In this document: one piece after another, positions 45,805 through 57,032 of the stretch | Position numbering within the stretch: the first letter of the stretch is position 1 | Layout of the letters: each line of letters begins with the position of its first letter | Assembly (NCBI GenBank): GCA_965208605.1 | Contig: OZ242345.1 | Coordinates: 682,001-746,000, forward strand | Direction: 5' to 3' | Origin: UBA9659 sp965208605 | Lineage (GTDB): Bacteria; Pseudomonadota; Gammaproteobacteria; Pseudomonadales; Azotimanducaceae | Length of the DNA stretch: 64,000 nucleotides | Program-made: the position numbers and the translations under genes | The notes under the pieces: generated by a model | The model's input: the letters and a program-made list of their open reading frames with translations, nothing else | The model's database searches: none | Told to the model about the DNA's origin: nothing

Positions 45805-48289
45805 AATTCAACACCTTGTTGGGGACATAAATACACTTTCGCATCGTCTTACCGGCGATAAACCTGGCGACATTCGCCTCCGCCCTTGCCAGGGCCACGG
45901 CCTCCTCTTCACTGGCATCGGGCGCCACGGCTACCCTGCCCCTGAGCTTGCCATTCACCTGCACTGCCAGTTCCACGCTGGTCTTCTCAAGGGCAGCCGC
46001 ATCCACCGGTAGCCAGCTTGCCTGGTCAATGGATTCCCCCGTTAATTGCCGCCAAAGGACATGGCAGATATGCGGGGTGATGGGCGACATGCATAACACA
46101 GCAATCCGAAGTGCCTCACCCTTGAGCGCATGTGCCTGGGGAGAAGTGTCTGTCAATCGTGCCAGATGATTGAGTAACGACATGACCGCCGCCACCACCG
46201 TATTAAAAGTCAGCCGGCGACCATAGTCGTCTGCACATTTGGCTAGGGTGCTATGACTGAGGCGGCGCAGTTCCTTCTCGGCAGGGGTCAAGCGACTCGG
46301 GTCTATTGCCGCCTCTGCTGGTATATTTGCATCTGCAACATGCTCAAGATGCCGGGTAACCAATGCCCAGAGCCGGGTACGCAGCCATTTGCTAGCGGCT
46401 TCAACACTCTGTTGGGACCACTCAAAGGACTGCTCAGGCGGGGACGCAAACATCATCGCCAGGCGCACTGCATCGGCACCATGCTCTTCCAAGAGATGCT
46501 GCGGGTCGCCAGCATCCCCGGACGACTTAGACATCTTGGTGCCGCCTTGAAGCACCATGCCAATGGAGAGTAGCTTTTCAAACGGCTCATCAAACTGCAC
46601 CAGGCCTTCATCGCGCATCACCTTATAGAAGAAGCGCGCATATAAAAGATGCAATATGGCGTGTTCCTCACCACCCACATAATGATCCACCTGCCCCCAG
46701 TAGGCTGCCCTCTCATCCAGCATCCGGTCCTGGGCATCGCTACACGTAAATCTTGCGTAGTACCAGGAAGACTCCATAAAGGTATCCAGGGTGTCGGTTT
46801 CCCGCCTTGCTGGAGAGCCACATTCGGGGCATGTGGTCTGATACCAGTCGGGCATCTTTTTGAGCGGTGAGCCCAGGCCTTCAAACTCAACTTCGGTCGG
46901 CAGCAGCACGGGCAGGTCTTCATCGGGAACGGGTACCGCCCCGCATGAGTCGCAGTGAATGATGGGTATAGGGCAGCCCCAGTATCTTTGTCGGGCAAGG
47001 CCCCAGTCTCGTAATCGGTAGTTGGTCTGTTGTTCGCCGAGTTGCTTGTCCGCCAGACTAGTGGCTATGGCATCAAAGGCCGCTTCATAATCCAGCCCAT
47101 CATAGGCACCAGAATTAATCACTAGCCCCTTGGCGGTGAAGGCACCTGCGTCCAGAGCACATAACTCATCGCTATCTGCCAGGGGGGCGATCACCTGGTT
47201 GATGGGCAATTGATATTTCTGGGCAAACTCCCAGTCTCGTTGGTCGTGAGCAGGCACCGACATGACGGCCCCTGAGCCATATTCCATCAGCACAAAATTC
47301 GCTACCCAGATGGGGATTGCCTTGCCACTCAGGGGGTGGATGCCATTCAGCCCCAGGGACCTTCCCTCTTTGGGCAGTTGCGCGATATTGGCTTCGGCGA
47401 CCAGCGTTTGATTACACCGATCAAGGAAGGACTGAATAGCCGGGTCCGCTGCACCGGCTTTAATCGCCACGGGGTGCTGGGGTGCCAGCGCAATAGAGGT
47501 AACCCCCATGAGAGTATCCGGACGGGTGGTATAAACAGACAGGGCCTCCTCAAGCCCATCTTCCAGAGGAAAGGTCACACTAATCCCCCTTGACTTGCCT
47601 ATCCAATTGCGTTGCAGGGTTTTTATCTTCTCTGGCCAATCGGGTAGATGCTCCAGGCCTTCCAGCAATTCCTCAGCATAGTCAGTGATCCTCACAAACC
47701 ACTGGCTCAACTCGCGCCGCTCCACGGGTGCATCCGAGCGCCAGCCACGGCCATCAACCACCTGCTCATTGGCAAGCACTGTTTGATCCACTGGATCCCA
47801 GTTCAACCAAGCAGACTTTTTATAGATCAGTGATTTCTTGAACATCCGGGTAAAAAACCACTGCTCCCAGCGATAATAGTCGGGGTCGCAGGTCGCCAAT
47901 TCACGCGACCAGTCAAAAGAAAAACCCAGCGCGCACATCTGCGACTTCATGTGTTCAATGTTGCCTTTGGTCCATTGGGCGGGCGGGATATTGCGTTTGA
48001 TGGCGGCATTTTCCGCGGGTAATCCAAAAGCATCCCAGCCCATAGGATGCAGTACATTCTTGCCTTGCAACCGCTGGAAGCGACTAATCACATCGCCCAG
48101 GGTATAGGTGCGGACATGCCCCATGTGTAACTGCCCGCTGGGGTAGGGAAACATAGATAAACAGTAGTACTTGGGCCGAGTGCTGTCTTCGGTCGCCACG
48201 AAGGTACCCGCCTCATCCCAGATTTGCTGGACCTCGGCTTCAAGCTGCACATGCTCGTACACCTGATGCTTCTTCGGTTGCTTGGTCAT
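45791..48289 (-). CDS. leuS: Leucyl-tRNA synthetase
   Basis: 832 residues. The class I signatures are HMGH in YPSGQLHMGHVRTY and KMSKS in GGTKMSKSSGD. The editing domain has TTRPDTLMGVTSIALAPQHP, and a zinc-type CxxC pair is in YQTTCPECGSPARRE. It charges tRNA-Leu. The last 14 bases overlap lptE, and the overlap region lies in AT-rich 12-bp-like units. The order lnt-leuS-lptE-holA is conserved. Confidence 0.97.
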   Translation of the reverse strand: MTKQPKKHQVYEHVQLEAEVQQIWDEAGTFVATEDSTRPKYYCLSMFPYPSGQLHMGHVRTYTLGDVISRFQRLQGKNVLHPMGWDAFGLPAENAAIKRNIPPAQWTKGNIEHMKSQMCALGFSFDWSRELATCDPDYYRWEQWFFTRMFKKSLIYKKSAWLNWDPVDQTVLANEQVVDGRGWRSDAPVERRELSQWFVRITDYAEELLEGLEHLPDWPEKIKTLQRNWIGKSRGISVTFPLEDGLEEALSVYTTRPDTLMGVTSIALAPQHPVAIKAGAADPAIQSFLDRCNQTLVAEANIAQLPKEGRSLGLNGIHPLSGKAIPIWVANFVLMEYGSGAVMSVPAHDQRDWEFAQKYQLPINQVIAPLADSDELCALDAGAFTAKGLVINSGAYDGLDYEAAFDAIATSLADKQLGEQQTNYRLRDWGLARQRYWGCPIPIIHCDSCGAVPVPDEDLPVLLPTEVEFEGLGSPLKKMPDWYQTTCPECGSPARRETDTLDTFMESSWYYARFTCSDAQDRMLDERAAYWGQVDHYVGGEEHAILHLLYARFFYKVMRDEGLVQFDEPFEKLLSIGMVLQGGTKMSKSSGDAGDPQHLLEEHGADAVRLAMMFASPPEQSFEWSQQSVEAASKWLRTRLWALVTRHLEHVADANIPAEAAIDPSRLTPAEKELRRLSHSTLAKCADDYGRRLTFNTVVAAVMSLLNHLARLTDTSPQAHALKGEALRIAVLCMSPITPHICHVLWRQLTGESIDQASWLPVDAAALEKTSVELAVQVNGKLRGRVAVAPDASEEEAVALARAEANVARFIAGKTMRKCIYVPNKVLNFVVY

Positions 48290-48340
48290 GGAATTGTATA
48301 GTGACTAGTCATTGGGTCTGGGGTGCAGGATAAACACATT

Positions 48341-49978
<1,638 letters not shown>

Positions 49979-50006
49979 GAATGCACTGAGCAGGTGCCCC
50001 AGTGTC

Positions 50007-50882
50007 TCAAGTCAGTTCCTGGTCGGGGCAGGTGAGCTGCAATAGATGCACCCGGCGCCCATCCGCATTCAGCACCTTGAACTCATAACCATCTATAGAC
50101 ACCTCCTCAGAACGTTGCGGCAGGTGTCCAAAACACTGGGTCACCATGCCGCCGATGGTGTCAAACGGATCATCATCAAAACTGGTCTTAAAATACTCAT
50201 TGAAATCATCAATCGGCATGATCGCCTTAACGGTGTAGGAACCGTCAAGATGCCGATTGATGTAATTTTCATCATTCAGGTCAAACTCGTCCTCAATATC
50301 ACCCACTATCTGTTCAAGCACATCTTCAATCGTCACGATGCCGCTCACCGCACCGTACTCATCATAGACCACGGCCAGGTGATTCTTGTTGGTTTTGAAT
50401 TCCTGCAACAGGACATTCAAGCGTTTACTTTCCGGGATAGCCGTGGACGGGCGTAGCAGGTCCCGCAACACAAAATCGAGTTTGTGGTCATCCTTGGCGA
50501 AGGATAGCAAATCCTTGGCGAGCAGAATGCCATGCACAAAGTTGGGCTCCTCACCGATGACCGGGAAGCGGGAATGTCCCGACTGGATGACGGTATCCAG
50601 CATGTCTTGGGGATTCTGGTTGTGTCTGAGGAAGACCACCTGGGCGCGAGGCACCATGATTTCCTTCGCCGGGATATCAGATACCAGCAGGGCACCCTCC
50701 ATAATGCTCAGTGCCCTGGAGTCCAGTAGATCCCTTTGCTCCGCCGAACGTAGCAGGCTAACCAATTGACTACGAGAAGTCGGCGCCCCCATGAGTCTCA
50801 GCCAGGCATCTTCCCACCAGGGCCGACCCGGTTTTGACGGTGCTGGCTTGCCACTTGTTGTACCACTCTTTTGTTCACCCAT
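50007..50882 (-). CDS. corC: CorC/YbeX CBS-domain protein
   Basis: 291 residues. An N-terminal acidic/basic leader is followed by the CBS pair (KEIMVPRAQVVFLR, HSRFPVIGEEPNFVHGILLAKDLL, NKNHLAVVYDEYGAVSGIVTIEDVLEQIVGDI) and the CorC_HlyC domain (DGSYTVKAIMPIDDFNEYF). In E. coli YbeX is tied to ribosome metabolism and Mg2+/Co2+ handling. It belongs to the phoH-ybeY-corC-lnt run. The gap to ybeY contains 12-bp-like CTATCTCATCA repeats. Confidence 0.94.
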   Translation of the reverse strand: MGEQKSGTTSGKPAPSKPGRPWWEDAWLRLMGAPTSRSQLVSLLRSAEQRDLLDSRALSIMEGALLVSDIPAKEIMVPRAQVVFLRHNQNPQDMLDTVIQSGHSRFPVIGEEPNFVHGILLAKDLLSFAKDDHKLDFVLRDLLRPSTAIPESKRLNVLLQEFKTNKNHLAVVYDEYGAVSGIVTIEDVLEQIVGDIEDEFDLNDENYINRHLDGSYTVKAIMPIDDFNEYFKTSFDDDPFDTIGGMVTQCFGHLPQRSEEVSIDGYEFKVLNADGRRVHLLQLTCPDQELT

Positions 50883-50902
50883 CTTGTTACCTATCTCATC
50901 AC

Positions 50903-51427
50903 CTATCTCATCATCTGAGGCTGTTGTTTTACTTCAAGACATTCATAAGGATCATCATGGAAACCCAGACTAGCCAGAATTTGTTTTTCATGGGCTTCCA
51001 TCTTTGCCCGGCTACTGGGGTCGGCATGTTCTTGCCCCATCAAATGTAGCAGACCATGCACCAGCAAATGAGCATATCTGCTCTCCAAGGGCTTGCCATA
51101 GTGTTGACTTTCCTCCTGGACAACACGATTGCAAAGCACCAGGTCCCCCAGAAAAGTCCGCCCCGTGCCATCCTGCTGCTGTAGCCCGGAGCCAAAGGAC
51201 AGGACATTGGTCGGCTGATGCCGGTGCCGATACTGTGCGTTCAGGCGCGTCATTTCCCTGCTGGAAACAATCTTGACCGATACCTCGGAGGGACCAGGGG
51301 CAAGTTGCTCAAGACTAGCCAGCAACCAGCCGCGAATAGCCTTAACACTAGGCTCATTGGCGAGCCGTGCCGTGCCCCGGCGCACCTCAACAAGGTGGCT
51401 TCTATGCGTTGATAGCCTGGCCATCAC
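50903..51427 (-). CDS. ybeY: YbeY endoribonuclease
   Basis: 174 residues. The zinc site reads HLLVHGLLHLMGQEH, matching the family HGxLHLxGxDH except for a Glu in place of Asp; PTNVLSFGSG is also typical. In the family it takes part in 16S rRNA 3' maturation and ribosome quality control. Its ATG overlaps the phoH stop (ATGA). The C-terminus (QQPQMMR) runs into short repeats. Confidence 0.93.
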   Translation of the reverse strand: MMARLSTHRSHLVEVRRGTARLANEPSVKAIRGWLLASLEQLAPGPSEVSVKIVSSREMTRLNAQYRHRHQPTNVLSFGSGLQQQDGTGRTFLGDLVLCNRVVQEESQHYGKPLESRYAHLLVHGLLHLMGQEHADPSSRAKMEAHEKQILASLGFHDDPYECLEVKQQPQMMR

Positions 51428-52530
51428 TTAATGCTGGCACCTGATGCATGTTGCTTAGCATGTTGCTTGTTACGGCGGTCGTCCTGTTGTTCGGCATGTC
51501 GTTCGGCATGTCGTTCGTCACGTCGTTCGGCATGTAACTCGCCATGTAACTCGTCATGTGACTCGTCATGTAACTCATAAGCCTCAACAATTCTCTGGAC
51601 AAGCGGATGTCTAACAACATCTTTTGGCCCAAAATAGGTGAAGGAAATCCCTTTGACCCCCGCCAGGACCAAGATCACCTGCTTAAGACCGGATTGGGTA
51701 CCGCGAGGTAGATCAATCTGGGTAATATCCCCAGTGACCACAACGGTGGAACCAAAACCTATACGGGTGAGGAACATTTTCATCTGTTCAAGGGTGGTAT
51801 TTTGACTCTCATCAAGAATGATAAAAGAATCATTGAGGGTCCGGCCGCGCATATAGGCAAGTGGTGCTACTTCAATCACGCCTCTTTCAATCAGCGTCAT
51901 CACCCGTTCAAAGCCTAACAAATCATATAACGAATCATAGAGAGGGCGCAGATAGGGGTCAATCTTCTGGCTGAGGTCGCCCGGCAGGAAGCCCAGCTTC
52001 TCCCCGGCTTCAACCGCGGGTCTCACCAGCAGAATGCGGCGTATTTTTTCCTGTTCCAGTGCCTCCACCGCCGCCGCCACTGCCAGATAGGTTTTGCCGG
52101 TGCCCGCGGGTCCCACGCCGAAGTTCAGATCATTGACGCGCACTGCCCGAACATACTTTATCTGGTTGCCGCCTCTGGGCTTGATGCTCTTCTTGCTGGT
52201 CAGAATAAGGTCATTGGCATCTTCGGGTTCCCGCCTTGCCATGGCATCCACCCCGGATTCCTGCAAGAAGAGATGCAGCATTTCCGCAGTTAGGTCCGTG
52301 CCGCTTCTCACCTCTCGGTAAAGATGCGTCAAGAGTTCTCCCGCCGCCAACACCAGTTTGTTATCACCTTCTAGATGGAAGTCGTTGCCACGATTCTTGA
52401 TAGTGATACCGAGCCGCCGTTCAATCTGCCGGAGATGGGCATCACGGGGACCGCATAGCATCGCGAGTTGGTAGCTGTCGTTTGGTTCCAGAGCGAATTG
52501 ATGTCGCTTAACGTCTGCTGACAAATTCAT
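51424..52530 (-). CDS. ybeZ: PhoH-like ATPase (YbeZ)
   Basis: 368 residues. Walker A is GPAGTGKTYLAV, followed by GEKLGFLPGDLSQKIDPYLRP, LNDSFIILDESQNTT (Walker B) and VVTGDITQIDLP. In the family it works with YbeY on RNA. The last 45 or so residues are a repetitive charged tail of (D/A)E(L/S/R)H-type tetrads made by 12-bp units, not part of the normal fold. It overlaps ybeY. miaB, usually upstream, is absent. Confidence 0.93.
   Translation of the reverse strand: MNLSADVKRHQFALEPNDSYQLAMLCGPRDAHLRQIERRLGITIKNRGNDFHLEGDNKLVLAAGELLTHLYREVRSGTDLTAEMLHLFLQESGVDAMARREPEDANDLILTSKKSIKPRGGNQIKYVRAVRVNDLNFGVGPAGTGKTYLAVAAAVEALEQEKIRRILLVRPAVEAGEKLGFLPGDLSQKIDPYLRPLYDSLYDLLGFERVMTLIERGVIEVAPLAYMRGRTLNDSFIILDESQNTTLEQMKMFLTRIGFGSTVVVTGDITQIDLPRGTQSGLKQVILVLAGVKGISFTYFGPKDVVRHPLVQRIVEAYELHDESHDELHGELHAERRDERHAERHAEQQDDRRNKQHAKQHASGASIK
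51486..51578. repeat. 12-bp tandem units encoding the PhoH tail
   Basis: Units such as GTAACTCGTCAT and GTCGTTCGGCAT (about seven to eight, imperfect) encode tetrapeptides of the DELH/AERH kind. They remain in frame to near the stop. Confidence 0.82.
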
Positions 52531-52634
52531 TGAGTCTTAACTTTCAGGGCGGGAAGCATATACCCTCAGCTGCCTTAGGTGAAGCACCTTGGTAGGCAAT
52601 CATTATGCTACCGTTAATTGGAGGAGGGAGCCCA

Positions 52635-53261
52635 TCATTCCCGCACAAAGAGGCTGGAGTCCCCCAGCCCTTCACGCAAAATGACCGGATATTGCGCTTC
52701 ATAACTCACCAGAGTAGTTGCCCCAAGCCCACCAGGGCCACCGTCAATGACAAGCGCTATCTGGTGTTCCATGCTGTGCCTGATTTCATCCGGGTCAGTC
52801 AGTGGCAACTCATCTCCCGGCAGGATGAGGCTAGTGGACATAATCGGCTCTGCCAAGGCCGCCAAGAGTGCTTGGCAAATAGCATTGTCGGGCACCCGTA
52901 GCCCCAGAGTCTTCCGCTTGGCATCTACTAGCCGCCGTGGCACCTCCTTGGTAGCAGGCAAAATAAAGGTGTAGGGCCCAGGCGTCGCCGCCTTGATTTG
53001 CCGATAAGCCGTATTGTGAACTCTGGCATAGATACCCAGTTCCGACAGGTCGCGACACACTAGCGCAAAGTGATGGTCTCTTTCCAAACGACGGATTTCC
53101 CGCATCCGTTCAATGGCTTTTTTATTCCCTATCTGGCAACCCAACGCATAGGCAGAATCAGTCGGATAAGCAATAATCCCGCCTTGTTGCAGAATTTCAA
53201 CTGCCTGGTGAATGAGCCTCGCTTGAGGATTCACCGGATGAATGTGGAAAAATTGACTCAT
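52635..53261 (-). CDS. yciO: YciO/Sua5-family protein
   Basis: 208 residues of the YrdC-fold family. GGIIAYPTDSAYALGCQIGNKKAI is the nucleotide-binding start, then PGPYTFILPATKEVPRRL and TLGLRVPDNAICQAL. It lacks the extra Sua5 domain. TsaC/Sua5 make threonylcarbamoyl-AMP; YciO is a paralog with related chemistry and unclear role. The next gene, yciB, is divergent across 124 bases that probably hold both promoters. Confidence 0.88.
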   Translation of the reverse strand: MSQFFHIHPVNPQARLIHQAVEILQQGGIIAYPTDSAYALGCQIGNKKAIERMREIRRLERDHHFALVCRDLSELGIYARVHNTAYRQIKAATPGPYTFILPATKEVPRRLVDAKRKTLGLRVPDNAICQALLAALAEPIMSTSLILPGDELPLTDPDEIRHSMEHQIALVIDGGPGGLGATTLVSYEAQYPVILREGLGDSSLFVRE

Positions 53262-53385
53262 AGGGTGTTAACGCTAAGCCACTGGGAAGAGTAGTTCACT
53301 GATAAGCTGGGCAAAATAGATTATTATCCATCCCGATGATAGTGATACAACTTGGAACAATCCACAGCATGGAACAATTCATAAG

Positions 53386-53961
53386 ATGAAACAACTGATT
53401 GAGTTTATTCCCGTCCTCCTCTTCGTCCTGGTCTATTTCTATTTCAGTGACATCTACCTGGCGACTATGGTGTTAATGGGTGCTGTAGGGGCGCAGCTTG
53501 GCTTGGAATATATCCGCGAAGGCAAGGTCAGCCGGCAAACTCAGGTCATCTTCTGGGTGGTAGTGCTCGCGGGAGGAGCAACGCTTGCCTTTCGCAATGA
53601 TATGTTCATCAAGTGGAAGCCAAGCATTGTCAACTGGCTATTTTGTGTCGCCCTCCTGGGTACTCAACTCCTGGGCAAGCAGAACCTGCTACAACGGCTC
53701 CTGGGCGGTCAACTGCAGCTACCAGACAAGGTCTGGACACGCCTTGCTCTGGGCTGGGCCTGTGGGTTCTTTCTCGCCGGGGCACTCAACCTGCTGGTCG
53801 CCTATCAATACAGTACGGACTTCTGGGTAACCTATAAGTTGGTCGGTGGTATCGGCCTCACCCTCTTCTATATCATCATCACCATGGTGTATTTGGCAAA
53901 AGGCGGCTACATCAAAGAACCTAAAACCAAGCCCTTGGACCCGGCTGACCCCACTAATTAG
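53386..53961 (+). CDS. yciB: YciB inner-membrane septation/envelope protein
   Basis: 191 residues with about five membrane helices. The start MKQLIEFIPVLLFVLVYFY and the middle FIKWKPSIVNWLFCVALLG are family marks (IspZ type). In the family it is needed for normal envelope and division behaviour. pdxJ follows after 46 bases on the same strand. Confidence 0.93.
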   Translation: MKQLIEFIPVLLFVLVYFYFSDIYLATMVLMGAVGAQLGLEYIREGKVSRQTQVIFWVVVLAGGATLAFRNDMFIKWKPSIVNWLFCVALLGTQLLGKQNLLQRLLGGQLQLPDKVWTRLALGWACGFFLAGALNLLVAYQYSTDFWVTYKLVGGIGLTLFYIIITMVYLAKGGYIKEPKTKPLDPADPTN

Positions 53962-54007
53962 TATCAGACGACATGCAAGCTCTACAAGCCTCCGGTGAGG
54001 GTGGGAT

Positions 54008-54781
54008 ATGAAGTCTGGCCCCAGACTATCCGTTAATCTCAATAAGATAGCACTGCTGAGGAACAGTCGGGAAACAACTATCCCGAGCATCCTTGAGGCG
54101 GCTATCACCGTCATCAAGGCGGGTGCTCAGGGCATCACCGTCCACCCCAGACCGGACCTGCGGCACATCCGTCCCGATGATGTCTATGCCCTTGCTGAGC
54201 TCCTGTCTAGCCCCGCCTATCGGGACATTGAGTTTAATATTGAAGGCAACCCCTACGCGGGAGCCGCGCCCAATGGCTACCCTGGCTTCATACCACTGGT
54301 TGCCGCAGTAAAACCAGAGCAATGCACTCTGGTTCCCGATGACCCGCAGCAGCTGACATCCGACCATGGCTGGAATTTGACCGCGGAAGCCGACCGGCTA
54401 GAACCCATGATTAAGCAGTTGCAGGCTAATGGTTGTCGGGTGAGTTGCTTCATGGACCCGGATCTGCAGCAGCTCAAACTCGCTCAGCAGCTGGGCACTG
54501 AGCGCATTGAATTATATACGGGACCATACGCAGAAAAGTTCGGTAGCGATGCCGGGGCAAACATCCTTGAGACCTTTGTTGCCGCTGGGCAGGAAGCGAC
54601 CCGTCTCGGTTTGGGTATCAATGCCGGACATGATTTGAATCTGGAAAACCTCACTACATTCTGCACGGGATTGCCTGATATGCTGGAGGTGTCCATCGGG
54701 CACGCCATTATTTCGGAAGCCATCTGGTCGGGGCTTGCGGAAACAGTCGCTCAGTACCGCGCGCTGCTTGATAATCTCTAA
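54008..54781 (+). CDS. pdxJ: PdxJ, pyridoxine 5'-phosphate synthase
   Basis: 257 residues. RLSVNLNKIALLRNSR begins the TIM barrel, ITVHPRPDLRHIRPDDV holds the active-site histidines, IEFNIEGNP the next strand, and LGINAGHDLNLENL and EVSIGHAIISEAI the phosphate end. It joins deoxyxylulose 5-phosphate and 3-amino-2-oxopropyl phosphate to form pyridoxine phosphate. A GAGGGTGGGA Shine-Dalgarno precedes the ATG. Confidence 0.95.
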   Translation: MKSGPRLSVNLNKIALLRNSRETTIPSILEAAITVIKAGAQGITVHPRPDLRHIRPDDVYALAELLSSPAYRDIEFNIEGNPYAGAAPNGYPGFIPLVAAVKPEQCTLVPDDPQQLTSDHGWNLTAEADRLEPMIKQLQANGCRVSCFMDPDLQQLKLAQQLGTERIELYTGPYAEKFGSDAGANILETFVAAGQEATRLGLGINAGHDLNLENLTTFCTGLPDMLEVSIGHAIISEAIWSGLAETVAQYRALLDNL

Positions 54782-54896
54782 CGCAGAGGTGCCCCAACAA
54801 CAGCAGGTCTGCTGGAGACTGCTGACGATGACACTGTGATCATGTATGATGCGACATTCTTGTTGGATGCGCTTCTTGTCGCATGCGCTTTCTTTA

Positions 54897-54941
54897 TTAC
54901 AAGAAGCTTTGTTACAAGAAGCTTTGTTACCAGAAGCTTTG
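54897..54941. repeat. Three 15-bp tandem units upstream of the cold-shock gene
   Basis: TTACAAGAAGCTTTG occurs at 54897 and 54912, and with one change at 54927. It lies in the 195-bp gap after pdxJ, within 40 bases of the next start codon. Confidence 0.9.
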
Positions 54942-54976
54942 CCATATAAAATTCCCAATCCATTGTTGAGACGATT

Positions 54977-55381
54977 ATGATTCATTTAATAAAATACATT
55001 ATTTCCCCGATTATTATTGGGTGCTTGGGCTATGCGGCTTTCCGTTGGGTTAATGGTGGCGAATACCTTCCTGCCAGCAGGGAAGAAATCATAGTCCTGC
55101 TTATTTTTATTACCACCGGACTGGGTGCAGCCTGGGTCGCCGGAACGAGGAATAGGCGCGGAGATATAGCCTCCGAGAGGGAAAACGGCACCGTCAAATG
55201 GTTCAATAGTAAAAAAGGGTTTGGGTTTATTCTTTGCGACCAGGGTGATGAGGTTTTCGTCCACTACCGCAACATCGTCAAGCAGCAGGGCAAGCAGATC
55301 ATAGAACAGGGGCAGCGGGTGTCCTTTGTTACCACCAACAAGGCCAAGGGACTACAAGCCGAAGAGGTGATGGTGCTCTGA
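54977..55381 (+). CDS. Membrane protein with C-terminal cold-shock domain
   Basis: 134 residues. Two hydrophobic helices (about 5-24 and 38-56) are followed by a cold-shock domain (about 70-134) with NGTVKWFNSKKGFGFI (RNP1) and DEVFVHYRNI (RNP2). Cold-shock domains bind single-stranded nucleic acid; here the domain would be held at the inner membrane, facing the cytoplasm if both helices span. Related DUF1294-type fusions usually place the domain first. The role is unknown. Confidence 0.85.
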   Translation: MIHLIKYIISPIIIGCLGYAAFRWVNGGEYLPASREEIIVLLIFITTGLGAAWVAGTRNRRGDIASERENGTVKWFNSKKGFGFILCDQGDEVFVHYRNIVKQQGKQIIEQGQRVSFVTTNKAKGLQAEEVMVL

Positions 55382-55410
55382 GCCTTGGCTGAGCGTCGAT
55401 CACTTCTTGG

Positions 55411-55640
55411 ATTCAACCCTTAAGTACAACTTCACCCTCCCCGCCGACTCCCGTCATTCTTGTCACCCCCGTCATCACAGCCAATGGCTGTGATGACGGG
55501 GGTGACGGGAATCCAGTGGAATGAAGGCAATACTGCTCGTTCCTCTGGATTCCCCCCGAACCCAGTCGTCCCGCCTTCGGCGGGGCGACTGGGTTCGGCG
55601 AGAATGACGGGGTTACGGGGTTCGACAAGAATGACGAGGT
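55411..55640. repeat. Dispersed repeat cluster between convergent genes
   Basis: It starts with the 26-bp module also found at 5107. A perfect 21-bp hairpin follows (arms 55462-55482 and 55486-55506, loop AAT) between CCGTCATTCTT and GGGAATCCAG. A second hairpin of another sequence (arms 55558-55575 and 55579-55596, loop TTC, one G-T pair) lies between CTGGATTCCCCC and GAGAATGACGG. It fills the gap between the cold-shock gene and serA and may also end transcription. Confidence 0.88.
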
Positions 55641-55657
55641 TCGGCAATGCTTCCTGA

Positions 55658-56842
55658 TCAACTCGTTTCCTCAAAAATTCGCACATTGATTACCCCTTCA
55701 ATGGCGAGGATATCCGCAATAATCTCGTTCGTCGGTATGACTTCAATATCAATGAGGTTATAGGCCACATCGTCCCGGCTCTTGTTGAGCATCTCCACCA
55801 CATTGATATTTTGATCCGCCAGAATGGCGAGCACCTTGCCCAGAATGCGCGGTACATTTTTGTTGGCGAGGGCAATCCGATGCACGCCGCTCGTCCTTTC
55901 AAGGTCAATCGTCGGGAAATTAACAGAGTTTTTAATATTGCCATGTTCCAGGAAATCCTTGATCTGATCAACTACCATCATGGCGCAGTTCACTTCTGCT
56001 TCTTCAGTACTGGCACCCAGATGTGGCATGGCAAGGACATCATGCCTGCCAATGAGTTCTGGGGTGGGGAAATCAGAGATGTACTGAGCGAGTTTGCCAC
56101 TATCCAGTGCTTGGAGGACCGCATCCTGGTTGACAATTTCCTCCCGAGAAAAGTTGAGTAGCACAGCACCCGAGCGGAAAGCTTCCAAAGCTTCCTGATT
56201 GATCATCCCCCGGGTAGTCTCCAGGATCGGCACATGCAGGGTCACTATGTCGGAGCGAGCAAAGAGTGCCTCCATAGAGTCCATCTTTTTGACCAGGTTA
56301 GACAGGCGCCAAGCAGCCTCTACCGACAGGGCAGGATCATACCCCAGCACCGTCATGTCCATTTCCAGCGCCATGTCCGCCACCATGGAACCAATCGCGC
56401 CAAGCCCCAAGACACCCAGGGTTCTGCCCTTTAGCTCCCTGCCCTTGTAGTGCTTTTTATTGGCTTCCACCAGCTGGTTCAAGGTTGCCTTGTCTGCATG
56501 TTTCTCCAGGGTCTTCACATATTCGATTCCAGGAATGATGCCGCGGCAGGACAACAACATCCCGACCATCACCAGTTCCTTGACGGCATTTGCATTCGCC
56601 CCCGGGGTATTAAAAACCACTATGCCCTGGCCGGTATATTCAGCAACCGGAATGTTATTGACGCCGGCCCCCGCCCGCCCCACCGCTCGGAGGGACGCGG
56701 TGACATCCGCACTGGTCAAGACCTGACTACGCACCAGGATCGCGTCCGGGTTAGCCAGGTCGTCATTGAGTGCATAGCTATCCCGAGGAAACCTATCCAA
56801 ACCCTGCTTGGCAATGTTATTGAGTGTGCGAATCTTATACAT
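55658..56842 (-). CDS. serA: D-3-phosphoglycerate dehydrogenase
   Basis: 394 residues from the ATG giving MYKIRTLNNIAKQGL; an 18-codon upstream extension is unlikely. The Rossmann motif is TLGVLGLGAIGSMVADMA. RAGAGVNNIPV, LNFSREEIVN and PHLGASTEEAEVNCA hold the catalytic region. A C-terminal ACT domain follows (VPRILGKVLAILADQNINVVE). It makes the first step of serine synthesis from 3-phosphoglycerate. The ACT domain suggests feedback control, though the ligand is not certain. Confidence 0.93.
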   Translation of the reverse strand: MYKIRTLNNIAKQGLDRFPRDSYALNDDLANPDAILVRSQVLTSADVTASLRAVGRAGAGVNNIPVAEYTGQGIVVFNTPGANANAVKELVMVGMLLSCRGIIPGIEYVKTLEKHADKATLNQLVEANKKHYKGRELKGRTLGVLGLGAIGSMVADMALEMDMTVLGYDPALSVEAAWRLSNLVKKMDSMEALFARSDIVTLHVPILETTRGMINQEALEAFRSGAVLLNFSREEIVNQDAVLQALDSGKLAQYISDFPTPELIGRHDVLAMPHLGASTEEAEVNCAMMVVDQIKDFLEHGNIKNSVNFPTIDLERTSGVHRIALANKNVPRILGKVLAILADQNINVVEMLNKSRDDVAYNLIDIEVIPTNEIIADILAIEGVINVRIFEETS

Positions 56843-57032
56843 CCGAATGCTACTCCTGTATCTGTGCCGAAGAACGTTATGTAAAAAGGTGTACAAGGCG
56901 CTGAGTGGCGCCCGCTACGCAGCGGAATGTAATTCTACACTCTGGGGACTTTTATTTAACCGTCCTCATCAAAAATGATGCTATAAAACAAAAAACTAAA
57001 TCTGGTTACAATGGACCGGTGGAGCAGATATG

